Positions 1 through 11,591 are shown, counted from the stretch's first letter. The stretch: 64,000 bases of DNA from Rosa chinensis (GCF_002994745.2 NC_037094.1:25521001-25585000), one strand, 5' to 3'. Program-made: numbers and translations. Notes: generated by a model from the letters alone, not told the origin.

Positions 1-61
1 TTCGATTTCCGATTTTCAAACTTTAAGAGGTGTGTAATTCTCCTTTCTCCAGTATCTCGAC

Positions 62-1130
62 TTGAGATTAGGGTTCTTCATATTGAAAAAAAAGAGGTTC
101 TTCAATTTGCTAGTTCAGGGTATTGGGAAGAAGAAGTTCATCAAGGAATGTGAAGGCTGGGTCTTCGAAATCTCCAATAGATCTCACGAGTTAGTGGCCG
201 GCCTACGCCACCACCCAAACATTTCACGAAGACAAACAAAAGCACCGCAAAACGTGGTTCACTCTACCTCCGTTCACTGCCACCGTAAACGGCGCCGCTT
301 TGGGATGAGAGCTCTCAAAGATGTGTATACTAAACCCTCCACCTCCGCAGCTACGACGACACTTAAATGGGTCACCAGGTGCTGCCTCGACATTCCCAGA
401 AGCCTTGTTCAGAAGCTCTTTCTCTTAAGACAGGTTGAAGTCTTTTGAAGTTTCATTACATTTTGGAAATGGTTTTTGAATGGTGATTGGAAAGTGGTTT
501 GCTTTGATTTTTTATCACAGGTTCGAAGAGATCGAAGCATCCGACATGGATCAATGTGTTCAAGCACTTAAAAGGGTATCTGAAATTTGTGTTAACTTTT
601 GTTTTGTTCTGTAATGGACTAATGGGTAGAGCTCAGAGCTTTTGTTGCAATTATATGGGGTATGTTTCTGATTTTGATTTTCGTGAAGGTGGGGGCTAAA
701 GACTTGATGAACTTAGAAGATCAAATATGTCTTCCTATTTCTTTGAAACAGTTCCCTGATGATAAACAAGAAGAGGGACATTGTAGTGAAGAAGAAGTCA
801 AGTTTATTCGTAGCCTTGTGCTGTATAAGGTTCATAATTGTGGTCTCTGTCGCTTATGTGCATGTTAAGCTAGTTATCTTGCTTACACATGTTATTTTGA
901 TTTCAGGATCCAGTTATTGTCGTCTTCAATAAACCCCCTGGATTGCCTGTTCAGGTAGCTACTGATACTTAATTGATGAATTTGTTGTACTTTTGGTTTC
1001 TTGGTAGCTTTATTTGATTCTGGTGTTGAAATATATGGTGTTTGTACAGGGTGGTATTGGAATCAAAAGGAGTATACATGAATTGGCTGCCATTTGTTTA
1101 AGTTACAGCTTTTCAGAACCCCCTCATCTG
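62..1130 (+). pseudogene. 5' fragment of a mitochondrial RNA pseudouridine synthase gene (RluA family, plant synthase 4-like)
   Basis: Five exon-like blocks follow the plant RNA pseudouridine synthase 3/4 layout. Block 1 (to 433) encodes WFTLPPFTATVNGAALG and, in another frame, LKWVTRCCLDIPRSLVQKL. Block 2 starts at 521. Block 3 (689-829) encodes VGAKDLMNLED. Block 4 (907-954) encodes DPVIVVFNKPPGLPVQ, the substrate-binding NKPxGxxVQ strand. Block 5 (1050-1130) encodes GGIGIKRSIHELAAICLSYS. Blocks 3-5 are in phase and flanked by AG and GT. Such enzymes convert uridine to pseudouridine in organelle RNA. The catalytic HRLD motif exon, which should follow, is absent, and block 1 has a frameshift with a stop at the GAALG/TGA point. 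It therefore cannot make active enzyme. It lies inside the inferred CACTA-1 element, so I read it as a captured 5' gene fragment. Family assignment is from remembered family sequence, not a search. Confidence 0.7.
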
Positions 1131-3185
1131 GTGAGTTTGTGTAACTTCTAACTTAAGCAGGAGCATGATTCATTATCTATAGCTGCAAGACTATAATCTA
1201 GAGTGCAAATGGAAATGAAAGAGGCATATTCATCGCATGTCTATTACACTATTTCAATTATGGCTCTATTGAAGAGTTCTAGCTCATTCATTGATTAGCA
1301 CCTTTTTCTGTTTGTTTGTTTGTTTTTTTTCAAATTTTGAATTTTCAACAAGGCTGTGCAAGTTGTTAGCTATATTCATTCATCAGCCGAGGTTACAGTT
1401 TCAGACCCACCTTTGTTGGATAAAAAGTTGTGTCATTATAGTCTAGAAAGAATGCAACAGAAGGAATGGATATCATTTCTTGTTTTGTTAGTGTCAGAGT
1501 TTTGATGTCTTGAACAAACAGGGACCTTTCCATGTCCTTTTTGATTGTTTTTTGTGTTTTTTTTGGAAGACCAATTACCTGCATTCACAATATCAAAGTT
1601 TTTAACTTTTAATTTCTAGTTATCTTTTCCCAGTAATCAAAACAATTTCCTTTTCTTTCTCTGATATATATTTTTTGTTACACTGGATGGGATGAAACCC
1701 TTCATTATCCTAATCCACTTTGTGCACCGTTCATCATCATTTGAGCTTAAGGGCTTTACATTCTCCATATTGAAAAATATGAGACATGGGTACTAAAAAC
1801 CTTTTTTCTTTTTTTTTTCTTTTACCTGGTTTCGTCCCTAGGAACATTCTCTATTTTAAATAGTGGATCGAAGGGCTTGTATTCTGAGTCGCAATTAAAT
1901 GTGGCCACTATATGTTAATATAACCTCACCTCTGTTGTAATATTTGGGTTCTATAATGATGAATATTATATGAAGACAAATTCTTTATAATGCAGTCTCT
2001 GGAAGTTGTGTGTTTGTTGCTGCATTCTTTTTCGTCTGGAGATAAACTATTAAACTACTCTCTGATCTATGCATTTGTTTTTATGCAGCTCAAAGAGAGA
2101 AGATAAGTGAAGCTAATCAAGGTATGCTTTGGATCTACATATGTGATTAATCTGGAGGTTGCTTGGGCTCCATTTTGTTTAAGGAAAAGAGACTTTGTGT
2201 GGGACACTAATTTTATACTTTTTGTTCTTTTGGAAAGTCTCTTTTGATATTGAAATGTTGACGTGTTGTTGTGGAGGAACAAAAAGATATCAGCTAGTGT
2301 TTTAACTGCTGCAACTTTTGTTTGGGTGCTCTTTGAATGGCTCAATTATCATTTCTTGACTCTTGTGGGTTTTGCTTTGGTTCTAGGTATGCTTGCTCAA
2401 TTTCTCTGGTCAAATTTTTGGGGATTCGTTTGGAGGTGATTCCAAATGCTCAGTTTGAGACTTATTCGTCAACGTTGCCATCTCAATTGGTGAAATTAAT
2501 AGAGGGCTGGAGCTTATTCAGGCTGTTGCTTGTGGAGGAAATCTGAAGCAATTTCTTGTGGTATGTTGAACTATTACTTTTTCTCCTTTCTATAGAAATG
2601 TGCATATTTTATATGTACAGGTGTTCATTTTATATGTACAGATGTGTTCTAAGTTGAGGAAATATCATGGAAGATTTGCATGTCAGTTGGTAGATTAGAT
2701 ATGAATGATTAATATCTCGAAGATTGTAATGAAATCTAGAGACATCTTCCCAGGTTGTTGCAAGCTTGTGGGCTTATTAACTCTGATTAATTAAACATTC
2801 ATACTTGGAAGACCACGGACCAAAATCTTACTTCTTTTGCTTTCTTATGTCGGCAACTCTTCAAAATTTCTTGCAACAAAATTGGTTCAGAACTTGTTGC
2901 ATCCTCTTGGAATAAATTTTAATTGGCTTTTCAATATATGCATTGGATGATGCTGCACTTCAACACACCCTTTGTCAGATGGTGTGTCAAATTTCTTTAT
3001 GCACTTGATTAAAGTTTCAAGATGGTGTGACTTTCAACTTCTTCTTTTTTAGTTCTGCATTTCATTTGCATCATGACACATTGCACCCAAGAAATTTACT
3101 TGTCATTCTTTTAGACTGTCTCTTTATCTTGGACTTGGCTGCTACCCAGTTGTATTTAATCTTGACAAACTTGTTTTCTTTGCAG
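1131..3185. other. Unassigned interior of CACTA-1
   Basis: AT-rich, intron-like sequence with no long open frame. An open stretch at 2337-2546 (+, 69 codons) has no features I recognise. The region between the end of the pseudouridine synthase fragment and the next possible exons gives no clear gene, RNA or repeat. Confidence 0.4.
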
Positions 3186-3741
3186 GCTCCAAACAAGGAC
3201 AGCAGCTGCAGTGTCAGAAAATGCCATAGTTCTGAGTTTTAAATCGAGGGTGAGTCCCCTGTTTATTTCTTTTAGTTTCTTTGCATTGGTTGTGCTTTTC
3301 TTTTCTTTTTTCTTTTTTTGAATTGGTACTCTGTCAACTCCCCCGGAAACATTTAGTTCACAAAATGGTTTTGATTTGTTTGTGAACGTAACCATACAAA
3401 GTACCAAAAGCTGGGACTGACTAAACTCTCTTGTGCAGGTTTAAAGCAGAACAGCAGCTACAGTCATGTTTATGCCTTCTTTCATTGCTTGGATTATATA
3501 TAATTGAAATGATGAATAACTGAATCAATGTATTGTGTAGGTTGGAGCTGCGTTTTCCATGGTTTACATATTTGGAGCTTCGGTCATGTTTGTTGGGTGT
3601 GAGCAGTGCTACACACACCTCAAAAAGTTGAATGTAAAATCAATTGTGAAGACCCCTTTGGTTAGAATGCTTAGGTTAGAATGTTTTTGTTCTTTTAATG
3701 TTGGTTTGGATGATTGGGAAATGCTCCTTTTTTACATTTGA
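3186..3741 (+). pseudogene. Two possible captured exons of an unidentified gene
   Basis: A 64-nt block (3186-3249) is preceded by TTGCAG and followed by GTGAGT; the next block starts at 3541 after TTGTGTAG. Removing the 291-bp gap leaves one continuous frame reading LQTRTAAAVSENAIVLSFKS, then VGAAFSMVYIFGASVMFVGC and on to a stop at 3741. The second block has a hydrophobic stretch that could be a membrane segment. I do not recognise the protein. The kept frame across a good splice pair suggests a real captured or decayed gene rather than chance. Confidence 0.35.
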
Positions 3742-3839
3742 AGTTTATAGTATGAGTTCGATTAATCATTTGATGTTTGCAATCAGTTTTGTTTCCAATT
3801 GATCAATGTTCATTAGGTAAAACTGAGCATTAATAATGC

Positions 3840-4379
3840 ACAAAATTCAGGAATTGAAAATGATCATACAACCGATTTTAATAAATGGCAATCCAACGTT
3901 GTCTCAATACACACAATTTGGGTATCTACAGAACGCATTTTTATATATCACACAATGGTTTTACAAAAATTATGTCTTCTCATTTACAATCACACAACTG
4001 TAAAAATTGAACTACGTTGTCCAAAACTAAGTCACACAACGACCATACTCTACAACTGAAGTGTGAGTAGAAATCAGACGACAGTGAAATTCAAAAAAAT
4101 GTTGTCTGACTAAGCTTTCCAACAACAGTTTGTAAACAAGTTCTGTTGTATGAAGGATGCACCTGCCATGCGCAGCATGGCTGCACGGCAGTTGTGCTTG
4201 GCATATGCCAAAAGAAGGCACAACGCTGATAACAAAAAAATGTTGAGTGTTTGTAAGTCATACAACGGTGCAGAACCGTTGTGCCATTTTTCATCACACA
4301 ACGCCCCGATACACAACGGACATTGTTCATATCCCACAACGTAAAAAGTCTGTTGTCTGTTTCGTTTTTTGGCCTAGTG
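3840..4379. repeat. CACTA-1 right subterminal repeat zone and terminal inverted repeat
   Basis: Dense short motifs built on CACACAACG, CAACAACAG and CAGACGACAG occur in both orientations, ending in the terminus TTTTTTGGCCTAGTG (4365-4379). Subterminal arrays like this are transposase-binding regions in CACTA elements. The last bases are the reverse complement of CACTAGGCCAAAAAA. Confidence 0.65.
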
Positions 4380-6975
4380 TATAGACAACAATTCGAAATT
4401 TACAAAGAATCCAAGTTAGAGTTAAATTAGGAATCCTATTCCTACTAGAATACAGTTTACAAGTCATAGTCAAATTAGAAATCCACATACAACAAGGAAT
4501 ACTAGTCATACACTAATTAGGATTACTTAATCTATAGAGAAAATATTTCAAACAATACCCAAACTTAGGCCGACTCCTAACTTCAGTACCCGACTATGCA
4601 AAACTATCACTTTGGTACCCCAACTTTGAAGTCCGACCCAAGAATGGTACACGCCGTCCATCACAGCGTTAAGTCTTTGCTACGCGGAAAACCATGAGGG
4701 CCCTCAAAATATGCCACGTGGTTAGCTAGTTAACGCCGTGATGGACGACGTGTACCATTCTTGGGTCGGACTTCAAACTTGGGGTACCAAAGTGATAGTT
4801 TTACATAGTCGGGTACTAAAGTTAAGAATGAGCCTTAGTTCGGATACTGTTTGTAACATTTTCTCTAATCTACAAGAAAACAAAATCCCTAAAAATAAGG
4901 AACCAATCCCTAAAAAAATAGGAGCACACCCTAAAAAATAGGAAAACATCCCTAAAAATTAGGAATCCAAATACAAATAGGAAACAAAATCCCTAAAGAA
5001 CACCACCAAAAATCCCTAAAAAACACATAACAAACTCCTAAAAAACACCAAAACAAATCCTAAGAAACACTATTCATGAAATTGAAATATATTTTCAAAT
5101 TATTAATATGTTATTTACTATTTACATGCATACTAAAAACCTAAAACCGATTTTACATATTTACAAGAACACAAAACATAAAAGATAGGGGAATTTGAAG
5201 ATCAAAATATAAATTTTCAGAAAACAAATAAAGAATAAAAATTGATTTTATTTACAAAGGTGGGAAAAGAAGGATTTTCGGAAAACAATTCATCAAGAAC
5301 CAATTCAAGATCAATTCATTCATGCAATCTTTTATCTTATTAGTTACCATGGAACGATATCAACCAAGAAACAAAGATACAAGCGACCAATGTCCCTTAT
5401 TTGACTTCCCTTTACACAGTTGATCAAGCAACGCACTTAATCCAACATATTTAAAAAGCAAGTATTACACAATCGAAACGACTCATAATCTCATGCATTC
5501 AAATCATTAAGAGCAAGTGAAAGTTTAGTCAATAAACATGCAAATTCAAGTACTCGAAGCAAGTCTTTTCATTACATGCATAATCTGATCTCGACCTTTG
5601 TACAAAGCCTTTACTACCATATTGAATTAGGATCAACAAGTGTTCACCTAATTACTAGCTCCAATTACATGCAATCATCCTAAGTTTGCAACCAAAGAAC
5701 AAGAACATGCAAAAGTTATCTATAAAACAAAACCAGATTATCAATCCATATTTCGGCAATTAATGAGAATCAAGAACACAAAAACAAGTCAAACATAGAA
5801 AAGAACATCCAAATCGCATCCAAAAATCTGATTGTCAACTCATGGTTTCGGTTTTACACATGAGAAAATTAAAACAGAAAATACAACTACAAGAACACTA
5901 AACCGTGAAGAAAACATAGGGAAGGTGGTATGAACAACCCTTAGACACGTCCCAAAGACCCAAAGCGGCTCCAAGGTGGTGGCACAAGGTAGAATTCACG
6001 GCAAGGATGGAGGATGGCACGGCTAGGAACTTGTAGATGCGAAAACCTGAAAACTCAAGAGCACAAGTGAGAAATCGATATTGTGGAGAAAAAGTGTTCC
6101 CTTTGAAACGTCAAATACACTAGGTATATATAGGAGAATGTCTCAAAGCTCTCCCAATTCGTTTCTACTTGACTTCTCCAAGTTCTTGTTGATTTAGGAC
6201 TTCGTTGGCACAAAACATATTTCCTGCAGAATTGATCCCAGTACACTAAATCAGCCATAACTTCTTCTAGAAAATTGATATAGACAAACCGTAAAATGCT
6301 CTAGAAACTAGACATCCGTAGCTTTCCAACCATATAAAGATCATAATTTTCTGAGCTCTGATATATTTTCGGCACTCCGTTGAAGTTGACTGATCTGCAC
6401 AGTCAGATTTCCAAATCTGTAATAGATTTGACTTTAAAGCATAACTTGTGTCCAATTAGGTTTTCCTTGCCATCACATGCCTCTCACATGTCCTTCACAC
6501 CACTTCTAGATGCTTCATGAATACTCCTTTGGTTCTCCTAGCTTCCACAGGTCTCCTAATGCAAGTAGAACTCCATATGCAAGTAGGTTTCCTAGTCAAA
6601 TACTGCTTCCTTTTGCCGAAATATTCTGGACTCTTCCAGAACCTTCTTGAGTAATCCTTATCCAACAGGGGCTCCTTGTCACACTAGGTTTCCTTATCTA
6701 AGTAGAATTGGGTTTCCTTGTCCAAGTAGAACTCCTAGTCCAAGTCAGCTTCAGACTCCTACTCCAACTGGGATTCCTTTTCCTAGTCAAACTGGGAGAA
6801 CTTCCATTGCTACATTTCTCTTCATTTCTGCGCCACTTGTGACTTCCTTAGCTATTTTTAGACTTTGAGATTCCATTTTACCTACAAAAACACTAACTTA
6901 AATTGATCAAGTTAAAAGAAATAACTAAGCAAAATATAGGGTTTAAACATTATAAACATGGCATTTATGCTCCTA
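4380..6975 (-). repeat. LTR-like sequence D (probable LTR of an unclassified retrotransposon, - orientation)
   Basis: On the - strand this region has a TATA box (reverse complement of TATATATAGGA near 6124-6134) in a promoter-like setting, A-rich flanks, and short degenerate direct repeats: ATCCCTAAAAAATAGGA-like units at 4880-5060 and TCCTAGTCCAAGTAGAA-like units at 6540-6810. There is no coding sequence. Its right edge, at about 6975, abuts the LTR of element A, which is missing its beginning there. Its left edge is cut by CACTA-1. The retrotransposon-LTR reading is inferred from the promoter and the sharp edge; no partner LTR is in the window. Confidence 0.4.
4535..4867. mobile_element. 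333-bp foldback MITE
   Basis: Two arms of about 137 bp (4535-4672 and 4731-4867) are near-perfect inverted complements around a loop of about 58 bp. The ends are TAGAGAAAATATTTC and the complement of the right end, TAGAGAAAATGTTAC. The flanks carry an identical 5-bp direct repeat ATCTA (4530-4534 and 4868-4872), a likely target duplication. It has no coding capacity. The superfamily cannot be fixed from these ends. Confidence 0.75.
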
Positions 6976-7260
6976 TCTCTGATCAGCTTAGGAGTTGAGG
7001 CTTAGCACCGTCACTGCCATCTATTGTCTGTAGGTTATTCGTTAACCTACTGTTTGTATTATATTTCTTTTTCCTTAGACTACTCTGATAACCGTGAGAG
7101 GTTTTATAGTATTATATGTGTAATTATAGGTTTGAGATTGAGTTGAATTATTTCGAGATGGACTGTAAACTTGGAGTGTTCAGTTGTGGTTTTATAAATT
7201 ATCATTTGAGTTTATTGATAATTTGGTTGGTTAAGTGGTTGACTCGAGGAGCATGGTGTC
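6976..7260 (+). repeat. Element A 5' LTR, left remnant
   Basis: Matches 44770-45047 of the 3' LTR with scattered differences. It is cut at 7260 by element B; its last five bases, GTGTC, are the left copy of B's target duplication. The first 2 kb or so of this LTR are missing. Confidence 0.8.
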
Positions 7261-8131
7261 TGTGGCGACCCGAATGGGTATACCACAGCGCCGTAATATT
7301 AAGCCAAAGGGAGCTCGATACGTCGTAGACATACCGTAGACCTACCAACTTAATACTACTATAGGCCTTTTGAAAATACAATTTTTAGAAAATAGGAGAC
7401 CAAGAAAAAATTTTAAGAAAAGACTTTAAATCAACAACCCAACATTCAAATTAACAAGTCTGGAAATGCTTAAAAATAAAGTGGGCAAGTGCACTGTGGC
7501 GCCTTAGGGCTTACATCATAACTGAAATGAAAGGAGTTCAACAATAACAATAAAACAAAGGGGTGAGGCGCGCTCCCAGGTAGGCGGACCTCACAGAGTT
7601 CAACATTGAAAGAAAAGCGAGTAAATTGATGGAATACCAAAAGGGAGAACTTCAAGCAACAGGAACAGCAACACACGGACTCGGCCAACGACCCACTTCT
7701 AATCCAAATCGTCCGGAATGACCTCGTTGTAATCTGAAATGTAGGGGTGAGCATTTCGTCCTCGCTAGCCCAATAGGGGCTGACCCAACCTTAGTTAGGT
7801 TTGAAAACTATAAGTAAAACATAGCTACTAAAATATAGGTTGCGCGCATTTGTAAAATCAAGTAAACAAATGTAAGCAAAAACAATCATAGTTGTTTCGT
7901 TTCAGGAAATCATATGCAACATGCTTCACACAACTTGGAGCTCCGAGATACTTACCTGCCGGCTAAACTAAAGTAAGTCGGTGACCGACTTGGTTCGTCA
8001 TCCTTCGAGAACCGGCCAACTACTCTATAGTTTTTATGGCTACAAGTAGCGAAAGTGTCCATTTCCTGGCTCTGAGTCTCCTATGACTGGTTCACTGTCT
8101 ATACTCACCTTTCCTCGACAAACATAGGAGC

Positions 8132-9130
8132 CACCATGCCAAAAAGGCCTTCAGACGACAGAACTGTTCTATCGTCTGAACGAACAAAAATGTGTCGTCT
8201 AGTACGGTGTCGTCTCTTTGGGGCATCAGACGACAGAAGTGTTATGTCGTCTGAAAAATCAGACGACATAAAAAAATAAAAGTCTTGTGTCGTCTGATGA
8301 GTTTTGCATTTTGGGAACATTGTGATCTGTATCTTTAAAAACATTCAAACAACAGTTTTGTATTGTCTGATAAACAAAACAACCACTGTATTTTTTAAAT
8401 GCTATTGTGTGAAGCATATTTGCAAGACTTATTTGTGTGGTCTGAATGCCCTTAAATAAGAAATATGAAGACTCGTATGTAGTGTCTTCTCTCATATAAC
8501 GACAATTAAACGTTGTGTTAATTTACTTTAAACGACAATTATATGTGGTCGTAAAGAGCATCAGAGGACAATTAACTGTCGTTCTAGGGTAGGTTTGTAT
8601 GACATTTAAGTGTTGTGTGAAAGGTTTTGGAATTATACATATGTGATGTTGGGAAATGGTTTAGACAATAGATATCATATTCTTTCTATTATGTCAGTCT
8701 CATTACGACGACAATTTACTGTCGTTTGAGATTATTTAGACGACAAATATTTGTAGTCTGAATATAAAAATGACCACTAATAGTACATATTTTATATTGT
8801 CTGTAATCACGTCCAATCACACTTATTTGTTGTTGTTATACACTTTAGCCAATACTTTCATCTAACTTATGTTGTTGTTTTGCCTTTCAGACTACAATTT
8901 TCTGTTGTCCCATTGACAGAAAGACAATAGACTTCTAATGGTTTTTGTGTTGTTTTTGTGCAGCTGCAACCACACATTTTGGTGTGCTTTTGTTGTAACT
9001 TGCAATTTGAGATAACACATATTAGTAGTCCCCTGTTGCGATTGGCATGCATGCATTTGGAAATTAAAATTTCCATTCATTAAACCATAAAATCCACATC
9101 CAAAATCATTCTGGAAATAATCCATCATCG
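8132..9130. repeat. CACTA-2 left terminal and subterminal repeats
   Basis: After the terminus, short motifs of the GTCGTCTGA / ACGACAATT / TTGTTGT type recur in both orientations to about 8900 (for example near 8150, 8228, 8266, 8507, 8711). They decay inward. No gene lies here. Confidence 0.75.
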
Positions 9131-9402
9131 TCTCGTGTACACAAGCCTAATCATGAACATTAGTTCAAAATGGCCCATATCTAATAATCTAGGCAGCCAA
9201 CAAAATATATGCATGCAGTACTGCAAGCTAATAAACTAGAAGCACTACACAATCCTGGCAACCAAGTAAACAACATAGCAAAATAGCTAGCAATACTGCA
9301 AGTTTGTCCAAGGTTTTATTGATCTTGAACTTGGGTAAATGGAAAAACTTTGACCCTGAACTGAAGCAAAGCAGTAGCAGCGTGACACTAATGTGAGGGT
9401 AC

Positions 9403-9846
9403 CTTATTCAGCACATCGGTAGAGTTTGGAGCGTGACAGGTACCATGGTTACAGTTCCCATAGCTTCCAAGTGGAGTACCGAAGCTTGAAAATTTAATAG
9501 TAGAAATGGATTGCCCGTTTGTATACCCTAGGCGAAGTTTAGGCTTCTTTTGCTCCTTCAGTTTGCCTCGGTTCTTGGTCTACCATTTCTCAACACGTGG
9601 GTGACTTTCAGAATATCAATCTTTGTAACATCGCTAGCAAGCTCCTCAAATACCACCAACAGATTTTGGGATGGCTTGAGCCAATACCGAGGAACATGAT
9701 ACCTGAAACATAGATAGAATATAGGAAATTAGTAAATAGGTACTTAATGCTTTTTTCTGATCCAGTGGTAAACAAGTTTATACATACCAAAACAATTGCA
9801 CGCGTTGCAGTTACCATTAGCATGAACAGTCCAGTATCTTCCAATG
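9403..9846 (-). pseudogene. Beta-galactosidase (GH35) C-terminal fragment with SUEL-lectin piece
   Basis: Two exon blocks on the - strand. 9787-9846 encodes GRYWTVHANGNCNACNCFG, followed by a GTATGT donor. 9403-9702, after a TTTCAG acceptor, encodes [20 protein letters not shown], the hallmark C-terminal strand of plant beta-galactosidases. It then continues, after a frame change near 9600, into GQSISTIKFSSFGTPLGSYG and NCNHGTCHAPNS of the C-terminal galactose-binding (SUEL) lectin domain. Intact enzymes release galactose from cell-wall glycans; the catalytic (alpha/beta)8 domain is absent here. Frame changes and an in-frame stop after TDVLNKVPSH mark it as dead cargo. Recognition rests on the conserved motifs. 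Confidence 0.82.
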
Positions 9847-11071
9847 AACAATCCAGTTACCATAAGCTCAATTATTCCTTACGTTTTAGTTACCTCTAGG
9901 AGTGATATACCATATGATTAAATCAGTGGTTGACCCTAAACTTTATTTAGCATGACATAGTGCTTCATTTGATTGCTGAAAAGTACACACAAGTAGAGAC
10001 TGTTAGATCATAATGTCATGGTGTCCTGAAAAGTACATTGCTGCTAGCTCACTGCTTTATTACTGATCCTAGTGTCCTGTAAATTGCTTACTCACTTTGG
10101 GACCAGAGCACCCCATTTAGAACATTTACTCAAAACCCAAGGCCAGCTTAGCCCCTTCCCTTCCCAGGCCTTAGGCTTCCTTTGTACCCAAAACAAGAAG
10201 GAAAAAAAAAAAAACAAAAGACGAAGACAAAACACACCAAGAGCGAAGAAGACAAAACACACAAAGCACCAAAGAATCAAAAATCGAAGAAATCAAAGAA
10301 TCAGAAATCAAAGAATTGAAAATTTGAAATAGTAGAGCAATAGAGCATTAACCAATTGAAACGGCAGCTTACAAAAATAAAAAATGAACCAGCAGAGCAT
10401 TAACTAACACTAACAGACCTGGGATCTCTTATTTTAGACATTAAGCAATGGAGGCGACAAGCTTCATATATAATAAGCATCATCACAATTACTCCTATTT
10501 TGGACCTGTACTAACCTTGTACTTAACTCGTCATCATACAATACGAAAAGGAAAGCAGCATATCATATGTACCAGACTACCAGCAACGAAAATCACTATG
10601 ATTTACAAAAGGAAAACACAAAACAAAATCAATCTCAGCCAAATAGAAAAACTCACGTAAATAAGCAAAATTAGAAGTAGCTAACTCATCCAAATCAAGA
10701 CTAAGTACCAAAATTAGAAGTAGCAAACTCATTCAAACAGATACGAAGAAGTGAACAACTAAAGAACAAATTCTTCTCTTCAAAGTTCAAACTGTCCAAT
10801 ACTCCAATTGTTCAATCCAATTGCAAAATATTGAAATAGATTCAGTACCCAACTACCCATTAAGTCATTAACCAATTCAAACATCCAATTCAAACTTAGA
10901 ACTTACCTTAAGAGACTGAATATGATGTGTGATGCACTCTGAAAATAGAACACCAGAGAGATATTTATAAGCAGCCAGTTATGTTTACATGGAAATTTAT
11001 ACATAATTGACAAACGTGAACACAAGAAAGAAGTGTAAATAATTTCTTTGACATACCAAGATCAATAGAAA
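9847..11071. other. Unassigned CACTA-2 interior
   Basis: No recognisable exon. Low-complexity A-rich stretch at 10190-10330 makes a lysine-rich open frame that I treat as noise. Confidence 0.4.
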
Positions 11072-11317
11072 CCCAAGCCACATGCGTTTAGGTGAAGGGA
11101 ACGGAAGCATTAAGCGGCCAACACCATAGATGGCAGCTGCAAACAAATGGAGAAACAAGTGTAATGGACGAGGGTTAAGACCAGAGAGAAGAGAAACTGG
11201 TCCATATGAGCAGATGCCTCCAAGCCTCCAAGGGATAAGACAGTGTTGTATCCTTCCCATCTTTGTAAAGAGCATAACCAAACACTTTCTGGGCATCAAT
11301 CGACTCATTGCACAATC
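11072..11317 (-). pseudogene. Squalene epoxidase fragment, internally deleted
   Basis: On the - strand, after the acceptor ACCACAG, the sequence encodes SIDAQKVFGYALYKDGKD and LSYPLE of plant squalene monooxygenase (after a small frame change near its start). It then jumps, out of frame, to LGGICSYGPVSLLSGLNPRP, the near-C-terminal region, and YGVGRLMLPFPSPKRMW. In the intact enzyme these parts lie roughly 270 residues apart, so the FAD-binding middle has been deleted. Squalene epoxidase makes 2,3-oxidosqualene for sterol and triterpene synthesis in the ER. The upstream part of this gene is in the chimeric exon at 11459-11591. Not functional. Confidence 0.85.
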
Positions 11318-11458
11318 TGTGGTAAGGAATAGATATTGTTCAATGTTCATCAAAATTTAGGTACTAGTTTAGTAATAATCATTCAACTTCAGCAGAAGTA
11401 TGAAGTTAAATTAAACAATTTCACAATGCACACAATTCTAGATTAGGTGATTGCTTAC

Positions 11459-11591
11459 CTTCAAGACCCAACTCAATCAATTTGAGATATCCCCCAGGCT
11501 GCAATAGCTCCCCAACAATTCTGTCTGGCTCACTCAAGACTTTTGCACTCCCAAAATCACAAAGTTTCAGCTGATGTGTGTGTGGATTTAC
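11459..11591 (-). pseudogene. Chimeric exon: GSK3-like kinase joined to squalene epoxidase
   Basis: A 133-nt block on the - strand, bounded by the acceptor TATTCAG and donor GTAAGC, is open in one frame. Its first half reads [19 protein letters not shown], the DFG-containing activation segment start of plant shaggy/GSK3 kinases. Its second half reads [20 protein letters not shown] and ELGLE, the FAD-pocket region of squalene epoxidase. The switch falls near 11533-11540. The frame is kept across the join, and the outer borders coincide with the normal kinase acceptor and the normal squalene epoxidase donor. So two unrelated genes were joined within exons inside the transposon. The next kinase residues (VKGEPN in the family) are missing. 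Confidence 0.88.

Larger units (their letters stand above)
1..4379. mobile_element. CACTA-1: right part of a CACTA-type transposon carrying host gene exons
   Basis: The right terminus is visible at 4379: read inward on the - strand it is CACTAGGCCAAAAAA, the canonical CACTA start, and it resembles the termini at 60753 (CACTATGCC) and 8132 (CACCATGCC). About 540 bp inside the end there are many short degenerate repeats of the CAGACGACAG / ACAACGG type, such as one near 4077, which are typical CACTA subterminal repeats and are shared with the other two elements here. The left terminus lies outside the window, so the 3-bp target duplication cannot be checked; the three bases after the end are TAT. 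No transposase was seen. The interior carries pseudouridine synthase exons (62-1130) and possible exons of another gene (3186-3741). The terminus is seen directly; assigning the whole 1-4379 to one element is inferred. Confidence 0.6.

Noticed and set aside
10072..10332. Lysine-rich open frame
   Set aside because: Low-complexity A-rich DNA inside CACTA-2, with no family features.
11130..11360. + strand open frame of 76 codons
   Set aside because: It is the antisense shadow of the squalene epoxidase fragment.
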